Notes under the pieces: generated by a model
The model's database searches: none
Seen by the model: only the letters and a program-made list of their open reading frames with translations
Told to the model about the DNA's origin: nothing
Assembly: GCF_027942865.1 (NCBI RefSeq)
Contig: NC_134519.1
Coordinates: forward strand, 17,803,248-17,867,247
Length of the DNA: 64,000 nt
Source of the DNA: Odontesthes bonariensis
Lineage: Eukaryota; Chordata; Actinopteri; Atheriniformes; Atherinopsidae
Direction of reading: 5' to 3'
In this document: positions 12,601-23,972 of the stretch, piece by piece
Layout: each line of letters opens with the position of its first letter
Position numbering within the stretch: position 1 is the first letter of the stretch
Made by a program: the position numbers and the translations under genes

Positions 12601-14980
12601 ATTATGAGCAATAAGCTTATCTTCTCTTTCAACATGTGTTTTATATCTAGGCGCTTGACGAAGGCAACTGACATTCTTGAGTTTTCCTCTGTGACTCATT
12701 GTCAAACACACACAGCTGATCCAAGACAAAAAATGCTTCCACATACTCACTTTAACCAGAGAAGACAAGACACTTTGAAAGAGAACTAAAGAGGGCAGGT
12801 TTAAAAAGCACCGTCCCCAGTGCATGTTGATTACAGTTGCCGTGTTTCCATTTATTAACAGAGGAAAACTGAAGGGATCTTTTGAAAAAGGAAACGGACA
12901 CAGTTCCAAAGACTGGTTTAAAGCAGGCAAACTAGGCTGCATATTATCTCCGTTTGGGTGGCTATATTGCTCAAAGCGTTTACCGCCTCAGTGGAGGTTG
13001 GAAACAAATCTCCAGGAAGAAAATACCATGCTGAAAAGCACAACCACAAAAGGAAAATGTAAAGAGCTTTTTCTCCAGGATTTACTTTTATCATATCATT
13101 ACGTTTTTTAATTTAATTCCTGTACACGATACCCACATGAATATATTATTTTTGGTACACATTTGCGCTCTCAGGCAGGAAACAGCTGGTGAATCACATC
13201 ATTCAAATTTGTACTAAATCAGTTTGGACTTGAAAACAAAAATTAAATCAATTCATAAAATAATCACAAACTACAATGGACACCCGGCTGATGTTTCACT
13301 GTTCTATTTGAAAGATATAGAGATGAAATGTTGAGGCACTGCTGGTGTGAGTTTGGGCCTGAAGTGGAAGTAATCACAAGGCCGTGTTGATGTTTACGTG
13401 AAAGGTGAGTCTCCGTGTGGCTCAGATTCTGCAAATCCTACCTTGCATGCTTTCTTAAAACAGGCTCTGGGGCAGCAACACCCCAAATCTGTTTGGTTAA
13501 GCTTAAACAAAATGTGCAAAGCTTTTGGTCAGCTAAAGCACCCATCTCTAAACAGTGGTTTGTGACACCCTGTGTCCGCAGTCCCAGGATCTCTACATTA
13601 GGACTTTAAAGCGAGGACTGATCCGCCAACAGCATTGTCATCACTCAGTTGATTCCGAGATCCCGTTTTGATGCATGCACACTCCAATGTGACGCGGAGG
13701 CGACTCTGTTTGGCATGTGTGAATTACCACAAAAGAACAGCTTAAAGGGATAGTTCGCCTCTTTTGACATGAAGCTGTATGACATCCCATATTAGCAATA
13801 TCATTTATGAACATTGACTTAACCCCGCTGCGTCCTGTGAGCCGAGTTCCAGCCTCGTTTTGGCATTGACGGTAGTCCGGCTAGTTGGCACGTTTTCTTT
13901 TTCACCTCAAGCTTGGCAATTAATACGCATCTCACTCGTGCAATCGGGTGGGGGAAAAAAAATGAAAATAACTGAAACGGAATAACTTGAAACACAACAT
14001 GTCTTCATTCTTTACCTTTATCGGCGGTGAGCTCGCTCTTGCAAGACTGAATGGGAGCTGTGCGTTTCCCCGAGCTGTGAGGCCGCTGTTGTTGCTGTGA
14101 AACAACTCTGGACTGATGCTGCTGGGTTTCACTGTCAGACTGTTCAGAGTCACTTGAGCTCCATGCAATGTGCACTGGGTCCTCGTTACTGCAAGGAGCA
14201 CCGCTCTGCACTGTGGAAATGCAGACAAAAAGGGGAAAAGGAAGTCAGAATAAAACTCATTGTAATTAATGGAATTACATTATTCAAAGTTAGTTTAGAT
14301 AAGACATATTGATGTTATGATAGTCCATATTAAAAAAAAAAAGATCTTAAAATTACAACAATCATAGATAACTAAAACTATTAATATCATTCTACACTTT
14401 ACCTGAAGCAGGTGACTGAACCAGCTTCCTGATGGCAGACAGCTTTCTCCCTGATGACTGGAGGTTCTGCAACGGAAGCCAAAAGTATGAACCCCATCGC
14501 TAATGTGACAGTTATGTGAATATATCCATAACTTCATGATGCTTTGAGTGAACCTTTATCACTGGACTGTCTAAAAAACTGTCTCCACACTTCTCCCAGC
14601 TCCTGGCGGACGAAATGGATGAAAGGGATGAAGTCTCCCTCCCCACTTTCTTAGGACCATTTTCGACATCATCCGGAAAGAAGACGCACTTTATGTCCTT
14701 GGAGTATTTTTTCCGCTAGAGGGCAAATAAGTTAGAGATGTCAGCTGAGAAGTTAAATTAGTCAGCTAAATTAGTCGCATTGAGAAAATACTCTGTAGTT
14801 TTACCGACAAATTATACAAATCTGTTAGCTCTGAGCGTGGCTGGTGGGTGAACTGGACTTGTGTGAGCAGGCAGAGCCAGATAACATGGGTTGCAAAAGC
14901 TAGCTAAACTGGTGTGGTTAGCGTTAACTGAAGCTGAATAGCAAGCTATGTAGCGGCTTTCTTACCTTTCTAGAAGACAT
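406..14980 (-). CDS. spidr: spidr, scaffold protein involved in DNA repair (5' ten coding exons, partial)
   Basis: SPIDR is a nuclear scaffold that brings BLM helicase and RAD51 together in homologous recombination. Coding exons in transcript order: 14966-14980, 14554-14715, 14403-14466, 14016-14210, 12274-12416, 9475-9710, 8790-8899, 7088-7307, 1942-2146, 406-650. Phases join without a break to 531 codons plus two bases, and the last exon ends mid-codon at a GTACGG donor, so the gene continues past the left edge. Family-typical segments seen here are WSSSDSE (exon 4), TPQK followed by TPEDSAKK (exon 6), GGLAERLSRLQ and RSAISFWRH (exon 7), a VLEVHEEC block (exon 8), CPVILNT (exon 9) and AVQRVYSVP (exon 10). 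The N-terminus is acidic, Ser-rich and low in complexity, as in the family. Exon 2 could instead end nine bases earlier in the same frame. Identity rests on remembered human SPIDR motifs. Confidence 0.93.
3564..3662 (+). repeat. 33-bp minisatellite, three copies
   Basis: Units at 3564-3596, 3597-3629 and 3630-3662 start ATTCAGCACACACTGTATAC. Copies 1 and 2 differ at one base, and copy 3 at several. The unit length is a multiple of three, so frames stay open through it on both strands. It lies in spidr intron 9 (on the transcript) and no gene function is implied. Confidence 0.9.
5052..5089. promoter_or_regulatory. inverted TEAD sites plus CRE, intronic enhancer candidate
   Basis: GGAATGTGAAGCATTCC (5052-5068) is two TEAD/M-CAT hexamers facing each other with a five-base spacer. 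Fourteen bases on is a full palindromic CRE, TGACGTCA (5082-5089). It lies in spidr intron 8, far from any exon, within a more GC-rich stretch (about 4380-5180). Confidence 0.4.
6150..6961 (+). mobile_element. 5'-truncated L2/CR1-like LINE tail
   Basis: The plus strand encodes the end of a non-LTR reverse transcriptase (FYRATIESVLRYGITCWFGN, SLIKTAGRIMGV), with a one-base frameshift near 6421, after which another frame resumes with SGRRFRLCKHNRYKHSFIP. It is followed by a T/G-rich 3' UTR, ACTAATAAAGAA, and a short tandem tail of CCTAA/CCTTA units. It lies in spidr intron 8 in antisense orientation. It is inactive because it is truncated and frameshifted. Confidence 0.8.
7088..7307 (-). CDS. 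spidr: spidr exon 8
   Basis: About residues 309-382. It begins VDRPGVLVLEVLEVHEEC and ends IIHIYPPW, with the Trp codon split TG|G into exon 9. Both ends correspond to the conserved core of SPIDR, where the mammalian protein has an ELHEECAMQ-like and an IFPPWQ-like segment. The intron that follows, 2147-7087, is the largest in this part of the gene and holds a LINE tail. Confidence 0.92.
8790..8899 (-). CDS. spidr: spidr exon 7, GGLAER / SAISFWRH segment
   Basis: The best-conserved short exon of the gene in this window, about residues 272-308. GGLAERLSRLQ and RSAISFWRH are near-identical to the mammalian protein. The exon ends with a run of ACA codons (poly-Thr) before the GTGATC donor. A (CA)n microsatellite begins ten bases from the acceptor side (8910-8931), very close to the exon. 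Confidence 0.92.
8910..8931. repeat. (CA)n microsatellite
   Basis: About eleven AC units ten bases from the acceptor side of spidr exon 7. On the minus strand it is a (GT)n run just before the polypyrimidine/acceptor, where length variation could affect splicing. Confidence 0.9.
9475..9710 (-). CDS. spidr: spidr exon 6, TPQK / TPEDSAKK segment
   Basis: This exon encodes about residues 194-272. It carries two short blocks, LQTPQK and TPEDSAKK, that sit in the same order and spacing as in mammalian SPIDR, just before the GGLAER block of the next exon. The acceptor is a normal CATAG. The exon ends in phase 2 with AG, completed to Ser by exon 7. Confidence 0.9.
9711..14015. other. spidr introns 4 and 5
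   Basis: Apart from exon 12274-12416, the only recognised content is the dispersed repeat at 13742-13893 and CTCF-like half matches near 11700 and 12068. Confidence 0.6.
13742..13893 (+). repeat. fragment of a common percomorph dispersed repeat, TTAA end
   Basis: It begins TTAAAGGGATAGTTCGCC and continues with ATGAAGCTGTATGACATCCC and a segment containing GTGAGCCGAGTTCCAGCC. I recognise this as a dispersed repeat in spiny-rayed fish. The TTAA at the edge would fit a Kolobok- or piggyBac-like element. I found no matching opposite end nearby. Confidence 0.55.
14966..14980 (-). CDS. spidr: spidr first coding exon (start codon)
   Basis: Five codons, MSSRK, followed by an excellent GTAAG donor. 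The next exon (14554-14715) opens in phase 0 with RKKYSKD, giving a basic stretch right after the start. I chose this start because no other ATG upstream of exon 2 joins in frame to a good donor. The human protein also starts with a short basic segment, but the residues are not conserved enough to prove the start. Confidence 0.75.
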
Positions 14981-15075
14981 GGAGACAAAGACAATTAAAG
15001 TTTAGGTAACTGTAGTTGTTTGTATGCGTGCTCTCACGTCATGCAAACGGAGACAACCCTTTAACCCGTTTTTTT
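14981..15075 (-). promoter_or_regulatory. spidr proximal promoter / 5' UTR candidate
   Basis: The sequence just upstream of the spidr start carries, on the minus strand, TGACGTGA (ATF/E4F-like, about 15036-15043), but no TATA box. This fits a TATA-less housekeeping promoter. No transcript start can be read from the sequence, so this is inference from position and one motif. Confidence 0.4.
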
Positions 15076-15953
15076 GTGAAGTTGCCGGTGTTTGCTGCCT
15101 GGCGGTTTGCATTTACAGCTAAAGAGGGTATGTTTAATTGTACACCTCAGTGGGCCGGAAGCGGGCGGGTTGCTTATGTGTTTGCGTTACAAAATCACGA
15201 CAATTTTTTTAAATTATTTATTTATGTTTTTCCTCAGCGTGAATTGGCTTCTAGTTATACGTGTCAAATTCAAAGCTTCTCGGGAGCAGTGGGAGAAGTT
15301 TGTACTATTGTGGTAGACTAAAAGTAAAGTACAGCGTTTATTTTTATAAATTAGTTTATATTGATATAAAAGCTAATACCATGTTAAATTTTGCAGCATA
15401 GACGTATATTTAAATTTTCAACAGTACATTATGCATAAAAGCTCCAACTCCACTGTGTACAAAAATAAAATGACATTATCTTGTTGAATTCTCCTTTAGA
15501 ATAGGACTGGTTGTATTTTTAGCTCACTGTATTCACTGTCGTTTTGCTTTAGTAAAATAAGTGTTTCAATGTTTTGCTTTCGTTGCCTTTTCCTCTGGTG
15601 AATAATAATAAGAATATATAGTATATATACGGTGAATAATATAAATTTTTACTGCTCGCGTGCTTAAACGTACCCTTCAAAAGGACTGCGCGTTTAATAA
15701 AACTTACTTTCTCTGTTAAGTGCCCCCAGATGACTTTTGTTCCAAATTGGCACCAGATAAACTCAACTTAAGTTGAGTTGTTCCAGCTTTTTTTTTTTTT
15801 TTAGCGATGATGCTGTCACACTGTCAGTTTTGAGTTACATGACAAACCTCCCGTGAACTCAAGGTGTGTTTTTATTACAGGAAATCCATCCGAATCTCGA
15901 CATCTTTCAAATAGCAGGTTAAACATACAAAAGCTCACTTAACATGTCTGTTT

Positions 15954-15959
15954 TTTATT
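15954..15959 (-). terminator. mapre2 polyadenylation signal candidate
   Basis: TTTATT on the plus strand is AATAAA on the minus strand. It is the first canonical signal downstream of the mapre2 stop codon at 17170 and would give a 3' UTR of about 1.2 kb. A second copy lies at 15871-15876. The spidr promoter then lies less than 1 kb further on. Confidence 0.5.
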
Positions 15960-17169
15960 AAATATGTAAAAAGCAGGTCAAGTTATTCACAAATAAAATG
16001 CAAACATGCAACACCTTTTTTCTGGGGAATGCATAATGAGTGGGACATGAAAAAAAACAAAAACATTTACCATTCATTAACTATTGACAGTACATGTTTA
16101 CATTCCTTTTTCATTTACACAATAATATATAACTAAAGCGTCATGGTGCACTGCCCAGGTCAATATTAGTAAATGCAATATTAAGAAAGGGTATACAATG
16201 TACTTACTGGAATATAGTGAGGCAAATTGCTCAGTGAACCGACCTTTCCCTAAGACCTGTGGTTTAAAAAAGAAAAGCTCTAAAAAATAAGAAATGGCAG
16301 GAAACTGGACAGATCAAGAGTTCTGATAGAGGCTGAAAAATTTAAATGCTGCTTCATCAAAAGACTAGTCCACAACAATGACTCTTCCTTCCCTATGTTT
16401 TATGACAAATAAAACTATCACTAAACCAGTTATATGGTGCGAATAACACATTGTCTTTGTGAGAACAACTGTCAAACAGTCACAAGTTGGCATTTAACTA
16501 CATTTCATTCACAATTCATTGACTGTATTGTCCAAATTCAAAAGGACGTGATGCAGAATTTGCACTATTCCTAAGGCTTAATAATAATAATAATAATAAT
16601 AAATATGATGAGGATCTATGGGCAGATTGCCCAATACAGAGTCAGCGTCAGTGCAACGTATGGGAGAAGGTTAAATAAGAGCTACTATGAGCCCTTCCAG
16701 GGCTTTTGCTTATTGCATTCTTGTGGTTAATATTGATATGCAAAATAACAACAAAATAAAAAAGGAAAAACAAAAAGGACAAAAGCTCAAAGGTTAAAAT
16801 TTGCATTGACAGGTAACAGTTACCCGTCTAAACTTCAGCATTTCACCACATCTACTGCAGGATTTGAATTGACTTTACGCCCACACAGTCCTTGGAAACT
16901 TCTGTGATGGTCTGAGCTTGTCTGCTAGTGGAGGTCATCACCACACACCGGCCACAGCAGTTCACCAAAAGTCACAAAAAACATCGAACAGTCAGCGGAG
17001 GGATAGAAAAAATAAAAACCTGTGATGGAACTTCTATTCAGGAGGTCGCTTCATGTGCTCAGTCTTGGAGAGAACAAACAAAAATAAACCATGAGGAAAA
17101 ATTAAAAGTCCTTTAACAGTTCTCACAGATTAAAAAGAGGGGTGTAACCGCGGTGAGGGATGATGGCAG
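15960..17169 (-). other. mapre2: mapre2 3' UTR (inferred)
   Basis: No open frame or splice pattern is visible here. It is AT-rich and includes a (TAA)n stretch at 16579-16603. Its extent is inferred only from the stop codon and the first AATAAA. Confidence 0.5.
16579..16603. repeat. (TAA)n microsatellite
   Basis: About eight TAA units within the inferred mapre2 3' UTR. Confidence 0.9.
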
Positions 17170-17572
17170 TCAGTATTCATCTTGTTCCTCCTGCTGATCA
17201 TCTGGTGCCTCCTCGTGGGCTTGCTGGTCCACTTCTTGTCCGTCACCCTCAGCTAGCTCTGCTCGGTCCTAGAAAAAAAAAAAAAAGAAAAAAAGACGCC
17301 AATAATTTCAGGAAAGCACATGCGATTCCACACACACAAAGACTCGGTAGCAACACGAACAAACACAGACTGTCCTGAATCCTGCTCAGATCAATCTGGG
17401 GTTGCGGGCTGACCTGTTCGTCTGAGGCATAAAGCACCTCCATTAGCCGGTCGACAAATGGGGCGTTTTCTTCTCCGTGTTCCTGGCACAGCAGCTCCAC
17501 TTCTCGCAGCTTGCTGAAGTAGTAGTCCCGCTCCTTCTCCACTCCTTCAAGTGCCAACTTTAATGTGTTCAC
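17170..17572 (-). CDS. mapre2: mapre2 exons 6-7, EB homology coiled coil and DEY tail
   Basis: Exons 17414-17572 and 17170-17268. Exon 6 is a coiled coil ending in the four-helix bundle segment [12 protein letters not shown]. Exon 7 is a Glu/Gln/Asp-rich tail that stops after EQDEY. The C-terminal aromatic tyrosine that CAP-Gly proteins recognise is kept, although the usual EEY is DEY here. Confidence 0.95.
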
Positions 17573-20500
17573 CTGACAATACAAACAGAAGACTATTGAA
17601 GCATCAAACACACAAAGCAGTTTGAACTTTGGTTGCTGGCAGATATGTGACAGATAAGCAGTCACAAGGTCAACTGGACAAACGATGGAGCAGAAGATAA
17701 GCTGTCAAAACGTCATGCTGGACCAAAAAGTAAATTAACTTATAGGTTTGTGGATTAGACCTTAAAAGTGCATGGATAATTCATCTGTGAGTTAGGCCTG
17801 TTGTGAAACTGTCCCTTATGTGCAAATCATTATAAAATTTGACTGCTGGTTGGCAATGTTTTCCAGCTGTGGGTCTCATTGCATGAACAGACTCCAGCTG
17901 GCTTCAGCTTTGTTTAGTCCTTGGCTTGGATCTTCCACAGTATATACAGTACCAATTTAATTAGGCCAGCAACACAAACTGCCTTTACTTTAACATGTTG
18001 GATCTCATTGTGGAACAACACCATCGTAGCCACTTAATGCTACTCAGCCACGCACCACGCCTGAAACAGCTGAGGTTAACCCAAACTGCAACACTTTACT
18101 TTCACTACAGTTTAATATAGTAAAAGCAGGATCATATATGCAACTATGATTTGGGCAGTCGAGTATTCTTTAAAGCCATTAACAAGACAATAAGTTTGGG
18201 GTAAAGGTGGTCACACCTAGGTGCTGTGCAGTGGAAGTGAGAATTATGGACACCACCCGAATTACAGGTATATCATTTGGAATATAACAAGAAATCAAAG
18301 TAATCCGTCATCTGGATTTACAATGTGCACCAAAATCTTCAAAGTTGCACAACGTCAACAATGGAAAAGAATGAAAGAAAAAAGAAAATGTACCATGGAC
18401 ACAGTTGTTAGCACCTCGAGCAATAACAGCAACTTCTGAACCGTTCTCGTTTCCATCGGGAAACTTCTCAGTGAAGTTTGAAGGAATTATTTTTGTAAAT
18501 GCAGATTTCCGCTCTCGCCAAAAGAACTCACTGCTATGAACATTTTTTCTTATCATCTATTCTTTCGTGAAGTTGGATGTGTGCTTCAGATCCTTCAGAA
18601 AAAACAAAAGACCTTCACCCCAAACCATGTCTTGGTAGATTTTGTCATTTCTTTGCTCCTTTTCCTTCCAGGAACAGCAAATTTGCTGCTGAACCCCCAA
18701 AGAGGATATTTATTTTTAGTTAAGTGGACATTCATCTTGTGGTGCACTTGATCATCTTTGTCTTATTTGATTTCTTTATTCCAGTATTACTCAATTTATT
18801 TCTTGTTTAATATTAATGCCTTTGGAAGCTTTCAAGTTCAATGGTTTGATCCAAATACAATTTTGTTATGTGTTAATATACACGTAAAAAAATATACAAT
18901 ATACATATATATGAATTCCTCTGCCCATAAAGATCGTGGCTGATCTCCATGTCTTTTGTGCTTTTATTTCCAAGAAGAAAGGCACAAAGAAACTTGTGGC
19001 CTTGGTCCATGAAGTCCTCTTAGGTTCAGTTTGCAGAGTAAGGTTACAGCCTGAAACCACCACGATAGATTACTACAGATTTGCCTGAAGCTCTTTAAAT
19101 GTCCTGCAAGTCACTTTCTCCACAATCAACACCAACGCCACAGACTCCTCTCGTCGGGAACAGGCACTAGTCAATTTTATTTTCAATATGATAAAGGAAG
19201 TTATTTAAATTCAGACAATATGTCTGAATTTTGAATTCCACCATATGAAAGCCTCATTTGTTATTGTTCAACTTTTATGAGATAAATATTGTTCTTTTTC
19301 CATTTCATCTCAATAACTTGTTTTATTTCGCATTTAATTCTTGGTATATTTCACATTTGGCAATAATCCAATCATTTGATCAGGATCAGAAGACAGATCG
19401 CTTGTGCTGTCAACAAAGCAAGTTTGCGCAATATTACTTTAGACTATCTCTAAATATATATATATATGCAACGGGTGATATAAAAAACAACCAACAACAA
19501 ACCTAATTAAGTATTTAGTGATCACAACAATCCAAGAATAGAGACAATTAATGCCGTTAATGTTGACCGCACACAGTCCTGGAAGGAGGCATGAGGAGAG
19601 CTTTTTTTTTTTTTAAACATACCTGCTCAGTAAGATGTGTGACCTGTGGGTCCAGTTCTTTCTCTCCTTTGACAGGAGTTGATGCAATTGTAGGGATCTT
19701 TTTGGCCGATGAGGGTCTGGATGTTGGTGTTGCAGACTTCGGGGTAACAGAGCTTGACCTTGATGCACCTGTAATACGTAAAATGTTCATCATACTAAGG
19801 AGAAAGCCTGACAAAGCTTAGATCTCACAGTCATATGCTCTGATAGGGACATATATGTTAACGGTCTGAAAATGTAGCCATGTAGATTAAAGTTGGAATA
19901 GGGTGAAAGATACACTGCAGCTGATGCTTACCTGCGGTGGGAGAGCTGGCTGCATGGTGAGACTTTTTTGGCAGGTTGAAAATCTGCTCACCGGGGTCAG
20001 GTGGAGGAATGGCATCCTGACCCTGTCTGGCTTCAACCGGGTCATACTCTTTGCCATCATAATTGGCATCAAAGAATTTCTTGAACCACTGGATGAAGTC
20101 AAGATTGTCCTGAAATCTGCCTTTAACCAATTTCTCAACAGGAATAATCTAAAGGAAAAAAAAAAAAAAAAAAAGGGAAAATGTTCAACCTAAGCCACAA
20201 CAAGTGAGCCTTAGTTCAGATTAAAGTAACGTTTAGGGCACCCACCTTGTCCACATTCATCCTTTTGAAGGATGCCTGCAACAGTTTAAAATTGTGAATG
20301 TACTCGTGCTCCAATTTAGCTTGAAATTTGACCTTCTTGAGACTGATGCAGCCCGGGAAGAGCAGATCCATGAATTGACAATAAGCAGCTCCTGTAGAAG
20401 TAATAAAAAGTGAGTCAAGCACATCTTTACCTTTAAACCTTATGATGCAGTACACTCCTGCCTCATAAATAACCGAGTCCAGCTACAGTCTGACATTTAT

Positions 20501-23500
20501 CATGTGTGCCTTAGCGTGAAAAAAAACCCTCCATGGACTCAAAAAAATATTAATGAAAATTCTTAGGTGGCTAATATAAAGTGAGACCAATTTACATCTA
20601 TATCCATTTTCAAAAGAGGATAACAGCTCTAAACAAATCCCATGTAACCTAACAAAGGAGCATGTAAGAAGAAATCAACCAATTAGCCTGCAACTAAAGA
20701 AAATGAGTGCCGTGCATTTGTGTGTGTAATGGCAGCAAGTGATTGAAATTGGATTACTTGGTCACAGCAGGAGGACATGGCAGGCTACAGGTTTATTTAT
20801 AGACCGCTCTCTGCCAGGGAGAGGTGAGCATGTGTCCACAGGTTGCTTTAACTACACAGAAATGTATTTGTCATGCTTTACAGGCAAAGATGTGATCTCT
20901 ACAGATGTGATCTCGCATGCAGCAGAAGAGCAAGAAAAGAAGGGAGAAATAAGAGCAGGTTTTTAAGGGTCAGTCTGTTCTCACCTGAGGAGAGCTGCTC
21001 CACTTTTGTATAGTTTAGGCAGAGAATATCGTTAACCCAGGCAGTTATGTCATGCCTGCTCATAGTCTCCTGGGTTATTGAGGTAGAATATACATTGACC
21101 GCCATCCCCCAACTGCAATGGAAAAATAGACACACTCAATGACAAAAGCAATGCATCTACAAACAATGTTCCGTCTCCTACCATTTCAGGTTGGTCACCA
21201 AAAGAAAACAAAAAAATAAAAAATAACGGCCAACTTTTGAAATATGTGAAGATTTCAGAAAACTGGAACCATTTACCAGGAAAAGACCATTACAAACAGC
21301 TGTAACAGCACAACTGGCTACAGGATCTACGTCATGACATGAGATTTCACATTCAACAGTTTTGCACAGAAGTACAAGTGCAATTTTTTTTTTTTTTTTT
21401 TTAAATCCGTTGTTGTAGCATGTACGTAAGCAGTACTGATCACCTACCCCTGCATGTCACCAGTATCCACTCACTTAACTTTAGACATACCCAAACTTCA
21501 TCAGGCGTGTCAACAGAGTGAAGAAACCTAGCGGCCGTGGCTCAAATAGGATCAAAGTTCATTTTAGAAACACAAGATTTGGAGAGACTATGTCTCTCGG
21601 CTGGCCTGGGAACGCCTCGGGGTCCCCCCAGAAGAGCTGGAGGACGTGGCCGGGGACAGGGACGTCTGGGTTTCTCTGCTAAAGCTGCTGCCCCTGCGAC
21701 CCGATCCCCGGAGAAGCGGAAGATAATGGATGGAAGATTTGACCCATAGAATTAGTCACATATGAAAATGAAAATTTTACAGTACGATATCGTTGCCTTA
21801 CATCTTTGTATACATTATGTCCCATAACAGTTGAAGTCGGACTTGAATACATCCGCAGCACAGAAACAAGGCAGAACAGTAAAGTAATAAATGACACCAA
21901 AAACCTTGATGTGCACACTGTTGATAAATTTAGATTTTGTGGAGATAAAGACACAAAGTAGATTAGAGTATCTCAACATACCGGTACATTTTTTTTTTTT
22001 TAATGCACTTTTAGGCATTCACTTTGGAAATCTTTTTGTCTAAAATCTTTGCAATCAAACAATCAAAACAAGCAACAGAGAAGTGATCCACTTTTGTCAT
22101 TAGGAGAAATCTTGGTTTCATCTGGGCCCATCGGTTTAATTATGTTTTTCTCTCATGGTAAATAGAAACTGTTGCTTAGTCCATTTAGAAAAACAGCTCC
22201 ATTATTGTTTGGTTACCAAAGGATGGCTTTTGGGGCCCCAACACACCTCCCCTGCTTGTAAGCCTACATACTGAAAGCATAAAATGTGCCAGAAATACAT
22301 CAAGAAACTCAAACTTTGATCCTTAAGCTACAGATTAGGCAGTTACACAAAATGTCCAATTCCACAAATTCACTCCGAAACTACAGAAATTCACATTCCA
22401 ACATTTTCTGAGAGTACCGACTGACAAATGAGTTTAAAAAGAAACACGTAGAATATCTCAGTACAGCATGCTCCCAAACCAGATTTGGTGCTTTTTTTTT
22501 TTTCTAAGCATTGAATCCATGAGTCTCTGGACCCTTGCAGTATAGATGAACACACTTGTGTGATCTGAAATCTCCCACAGACGTTCAACTGGACCGAGAT
22601 AGAGAGGTTACAAAGGTCACAACATCACAAAGCTGATAAACCAGAGAATTGTTTGCCTTTATTTTCAGAGTGTGTCCCCCTTTATCAGGGAAAGTAGATC
22701 CAAACCATTCCAACATAAATACACAATTTTCACACTTGTAGTTTTCAGATCTTCCGACATCCTGCTTGTAGCTTCCCGTCAGAGTATCTGTCCCTCTTTT
22801 GAAACTGCAAGGAGGGAAAGTGGTGTGTTTGTGGACCCTTTAAGGCCAAGCAGCCAGTGCTCTAATATTAAAGCTTCTGTATATTGGCGTTTTAGAAAAA
22901 AATTAAATAGTCATCAGCATTCTTTAACATGCACATAAGTTAATTGCTCTGTTTTTTATTACATTCCCTTTGCAGGTAAACCATTTCAGGCACTGGCAGG
23001 AAAGCTGCATCAACACACCTCCCTGACCATCTAAAAGCAGCGAATAAAGATGGCATCAAATCTTGCTAATCATCATCATCATCATCATCATCCACATCCA
23101 AACCGACACCAGGGTATGCGGCATAATAATGAAAATCTCTCAGTATCTAAATTGTTTTTTTTTAAGGCGCTGCAGCAGCAGATCCTCATCCCTCGACTGT
23201 GTGATCCTCTGGGAAGGAAGGAAACTGGGCCAGCCCATCTCATGTCAACAAAGCGGATGTATGAGCTGCTGTTAGCATGCTTTGTTAGCCTGGCAGGAGT
23301 AGCCAGCCAGCACCAGGGCTGGGCTGATACCTCAATTCAGCCAAGGGAAAACGGTTTATCCAGTAGGTTGTATGTTTCACATATTAATACAGCACCAAAT
23401 CTCCTTTAATCTTGACAGTTGGGACTATTCAGTGGCTGCAGTGTCATGTCACGATATGGGAATGTTCTAATAACAGCAGCAGCAGTCTGTGTATTACTGT

Positions 23501-23972
23501 CATTTGACAAGCTGGTCCGTAACGACCCACCTCCCCAGAAAATGTCCCTCTGTCACTCCTGACCAAAACACTTACCGCTGTACAGCTATCAGCAAAAAGG
23601 ACGGGGCTTTATGAGGCAGCAGGGGATTGTTTTAAGCTAACTTGAGAGCGATTTGCGCCATAGTGTCGGACCCGCTCAGAGCTAACATGACATGACACTG
23701 GGAGACAGGAGGGAAAAATAACGGATCGCTGCAAAGCGAGAAACGTCGAGGGGGAGGCCAGAATACAGGTTTCTGTTTGCAGCAGTGTGTGTCTTTTCAA
23801 CATCTTTTTCTTTATATTAACATTTCAAATGCGGCATTACACTGGTTTACCTGTAGGCGCGCTCTCCTCGCACTGTATTTTTCCTGTAAGGAATGATGTT
23901 GGTTCCGTTGTCCGGGACGATGTCGTTGTTATTCTCTCCATTTGGGGAAAGGGCTTGGGTGGGACCGGGCAT
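17170..23972 (-). CDS. mapre2: mapre2, microtubule-associated protein RP/EB family member 2 (EB2)
   Basis: A complete coding set of seven exons: 23851-23972, 20985-21112, 20246-20391, 19932-20148, 19623-19768, 17414-17572, 17170-17268. Total 338 codons plus stop (human EB2 327). EB proteins track growing microtubule plus ends and recruit partners. The order is an N-terminal extension typical of EB2 only ([17 protein letters not shown]), a calponin-homology domain at about 43-160 ([46 protein letters not shown]), a Ser/Thr/Pro/Lys linker at about 200-245, the EB1-type dimerising coiled coil ([19 protein letters not shown]) at about 254-306, and an acidic tail ending DEY that acts as a CAP-Gly ligand. 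All phases agree. EB1 and EB3 are excluded by the N-terminal extension and the [19 protein letters not shown] segment. Confidence 0.97.
19623..20148 (-). CDS. mapre2: mapre2 exons 4-5, end of CH domain and linker
   Basis: Exons 19932-20148 and 19623-19768. Exon 4 carries [17 protein letters not shown] and the EB2-specific [16 protein letters not shown]. Exon 5 is the flexible basic Ser/Thr/Pro linker (RPSSAKK) leading into the coiled coil, and is less conserved, as expected for a linker. Confidence 0.94.
20246..21112 (-). CDS. mapre2: mapre2 exons 2-3, calponin-homology domain
   Basis: Exons 20985-21112 and 20246-20391. Exon 2 begins in phase 2 and supplies SWG and then the Met that EB1 and EB3 use as their start (MAVNVYST). 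Exon 3 carries [13 protein letters not shown] and [15 protein letters not shown], the most invariant EB-family stretch and part of the microtubule-binding face. Where EB paralogues have QLCSG, this copy has QLSSG. Confidence 0.96.
21583..21740 (+). mobile_element. Rex3/RTE-type LINE 3' end fragment
   Basis: A GC-rich island in AT-rich intron. The plus frame reads [21 protein letters not shown] and [12 protein letters not shown], the recognisable C-terminal end of teleost RTE/Rex3 elements, followed by AAGCGGAAGATAATGGATGG, the usual ATGGATGG-like tail. About 150 bp remain. It lies in mapre2 intron 1. Confidence 0.8.
23068..23092. repeat. (CAT)n microsatellite
   Basis: About eight ATC units in mapre2 intron 1. 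It produces an artificial His-rich open frame that is not a gene. Confidence 0.9.
23851..23972 (-). CDS. mapre2: mapre2 exon 1 (EB2-specific N-terminus)
   Basis: It encodes [12 protein letters not shown] and then a charged segment ending RGERAY, with a CAG|GTAAAC donor. The start is chosen by near-identity to mammalian EB2. The same frame stays open upstream to another ATG at 24104, which would add 44 residues; nothing in the family supports that longer form. Confidence 0.95.

Larger units (their letters stand above)
21113..23850. other. mapre2 intron 1
   Basis: It contains the Rex3 fragment, the (CAT)n array and several poly-T runs. No other exon seen. Confidence 0.65.

Noticed and set aside
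23050..23409. 119-codon His-rich plus-strand ORF
   Set aside because: Its His run is simply the (CAT)n microsatellite, and the rest has no family-like features.
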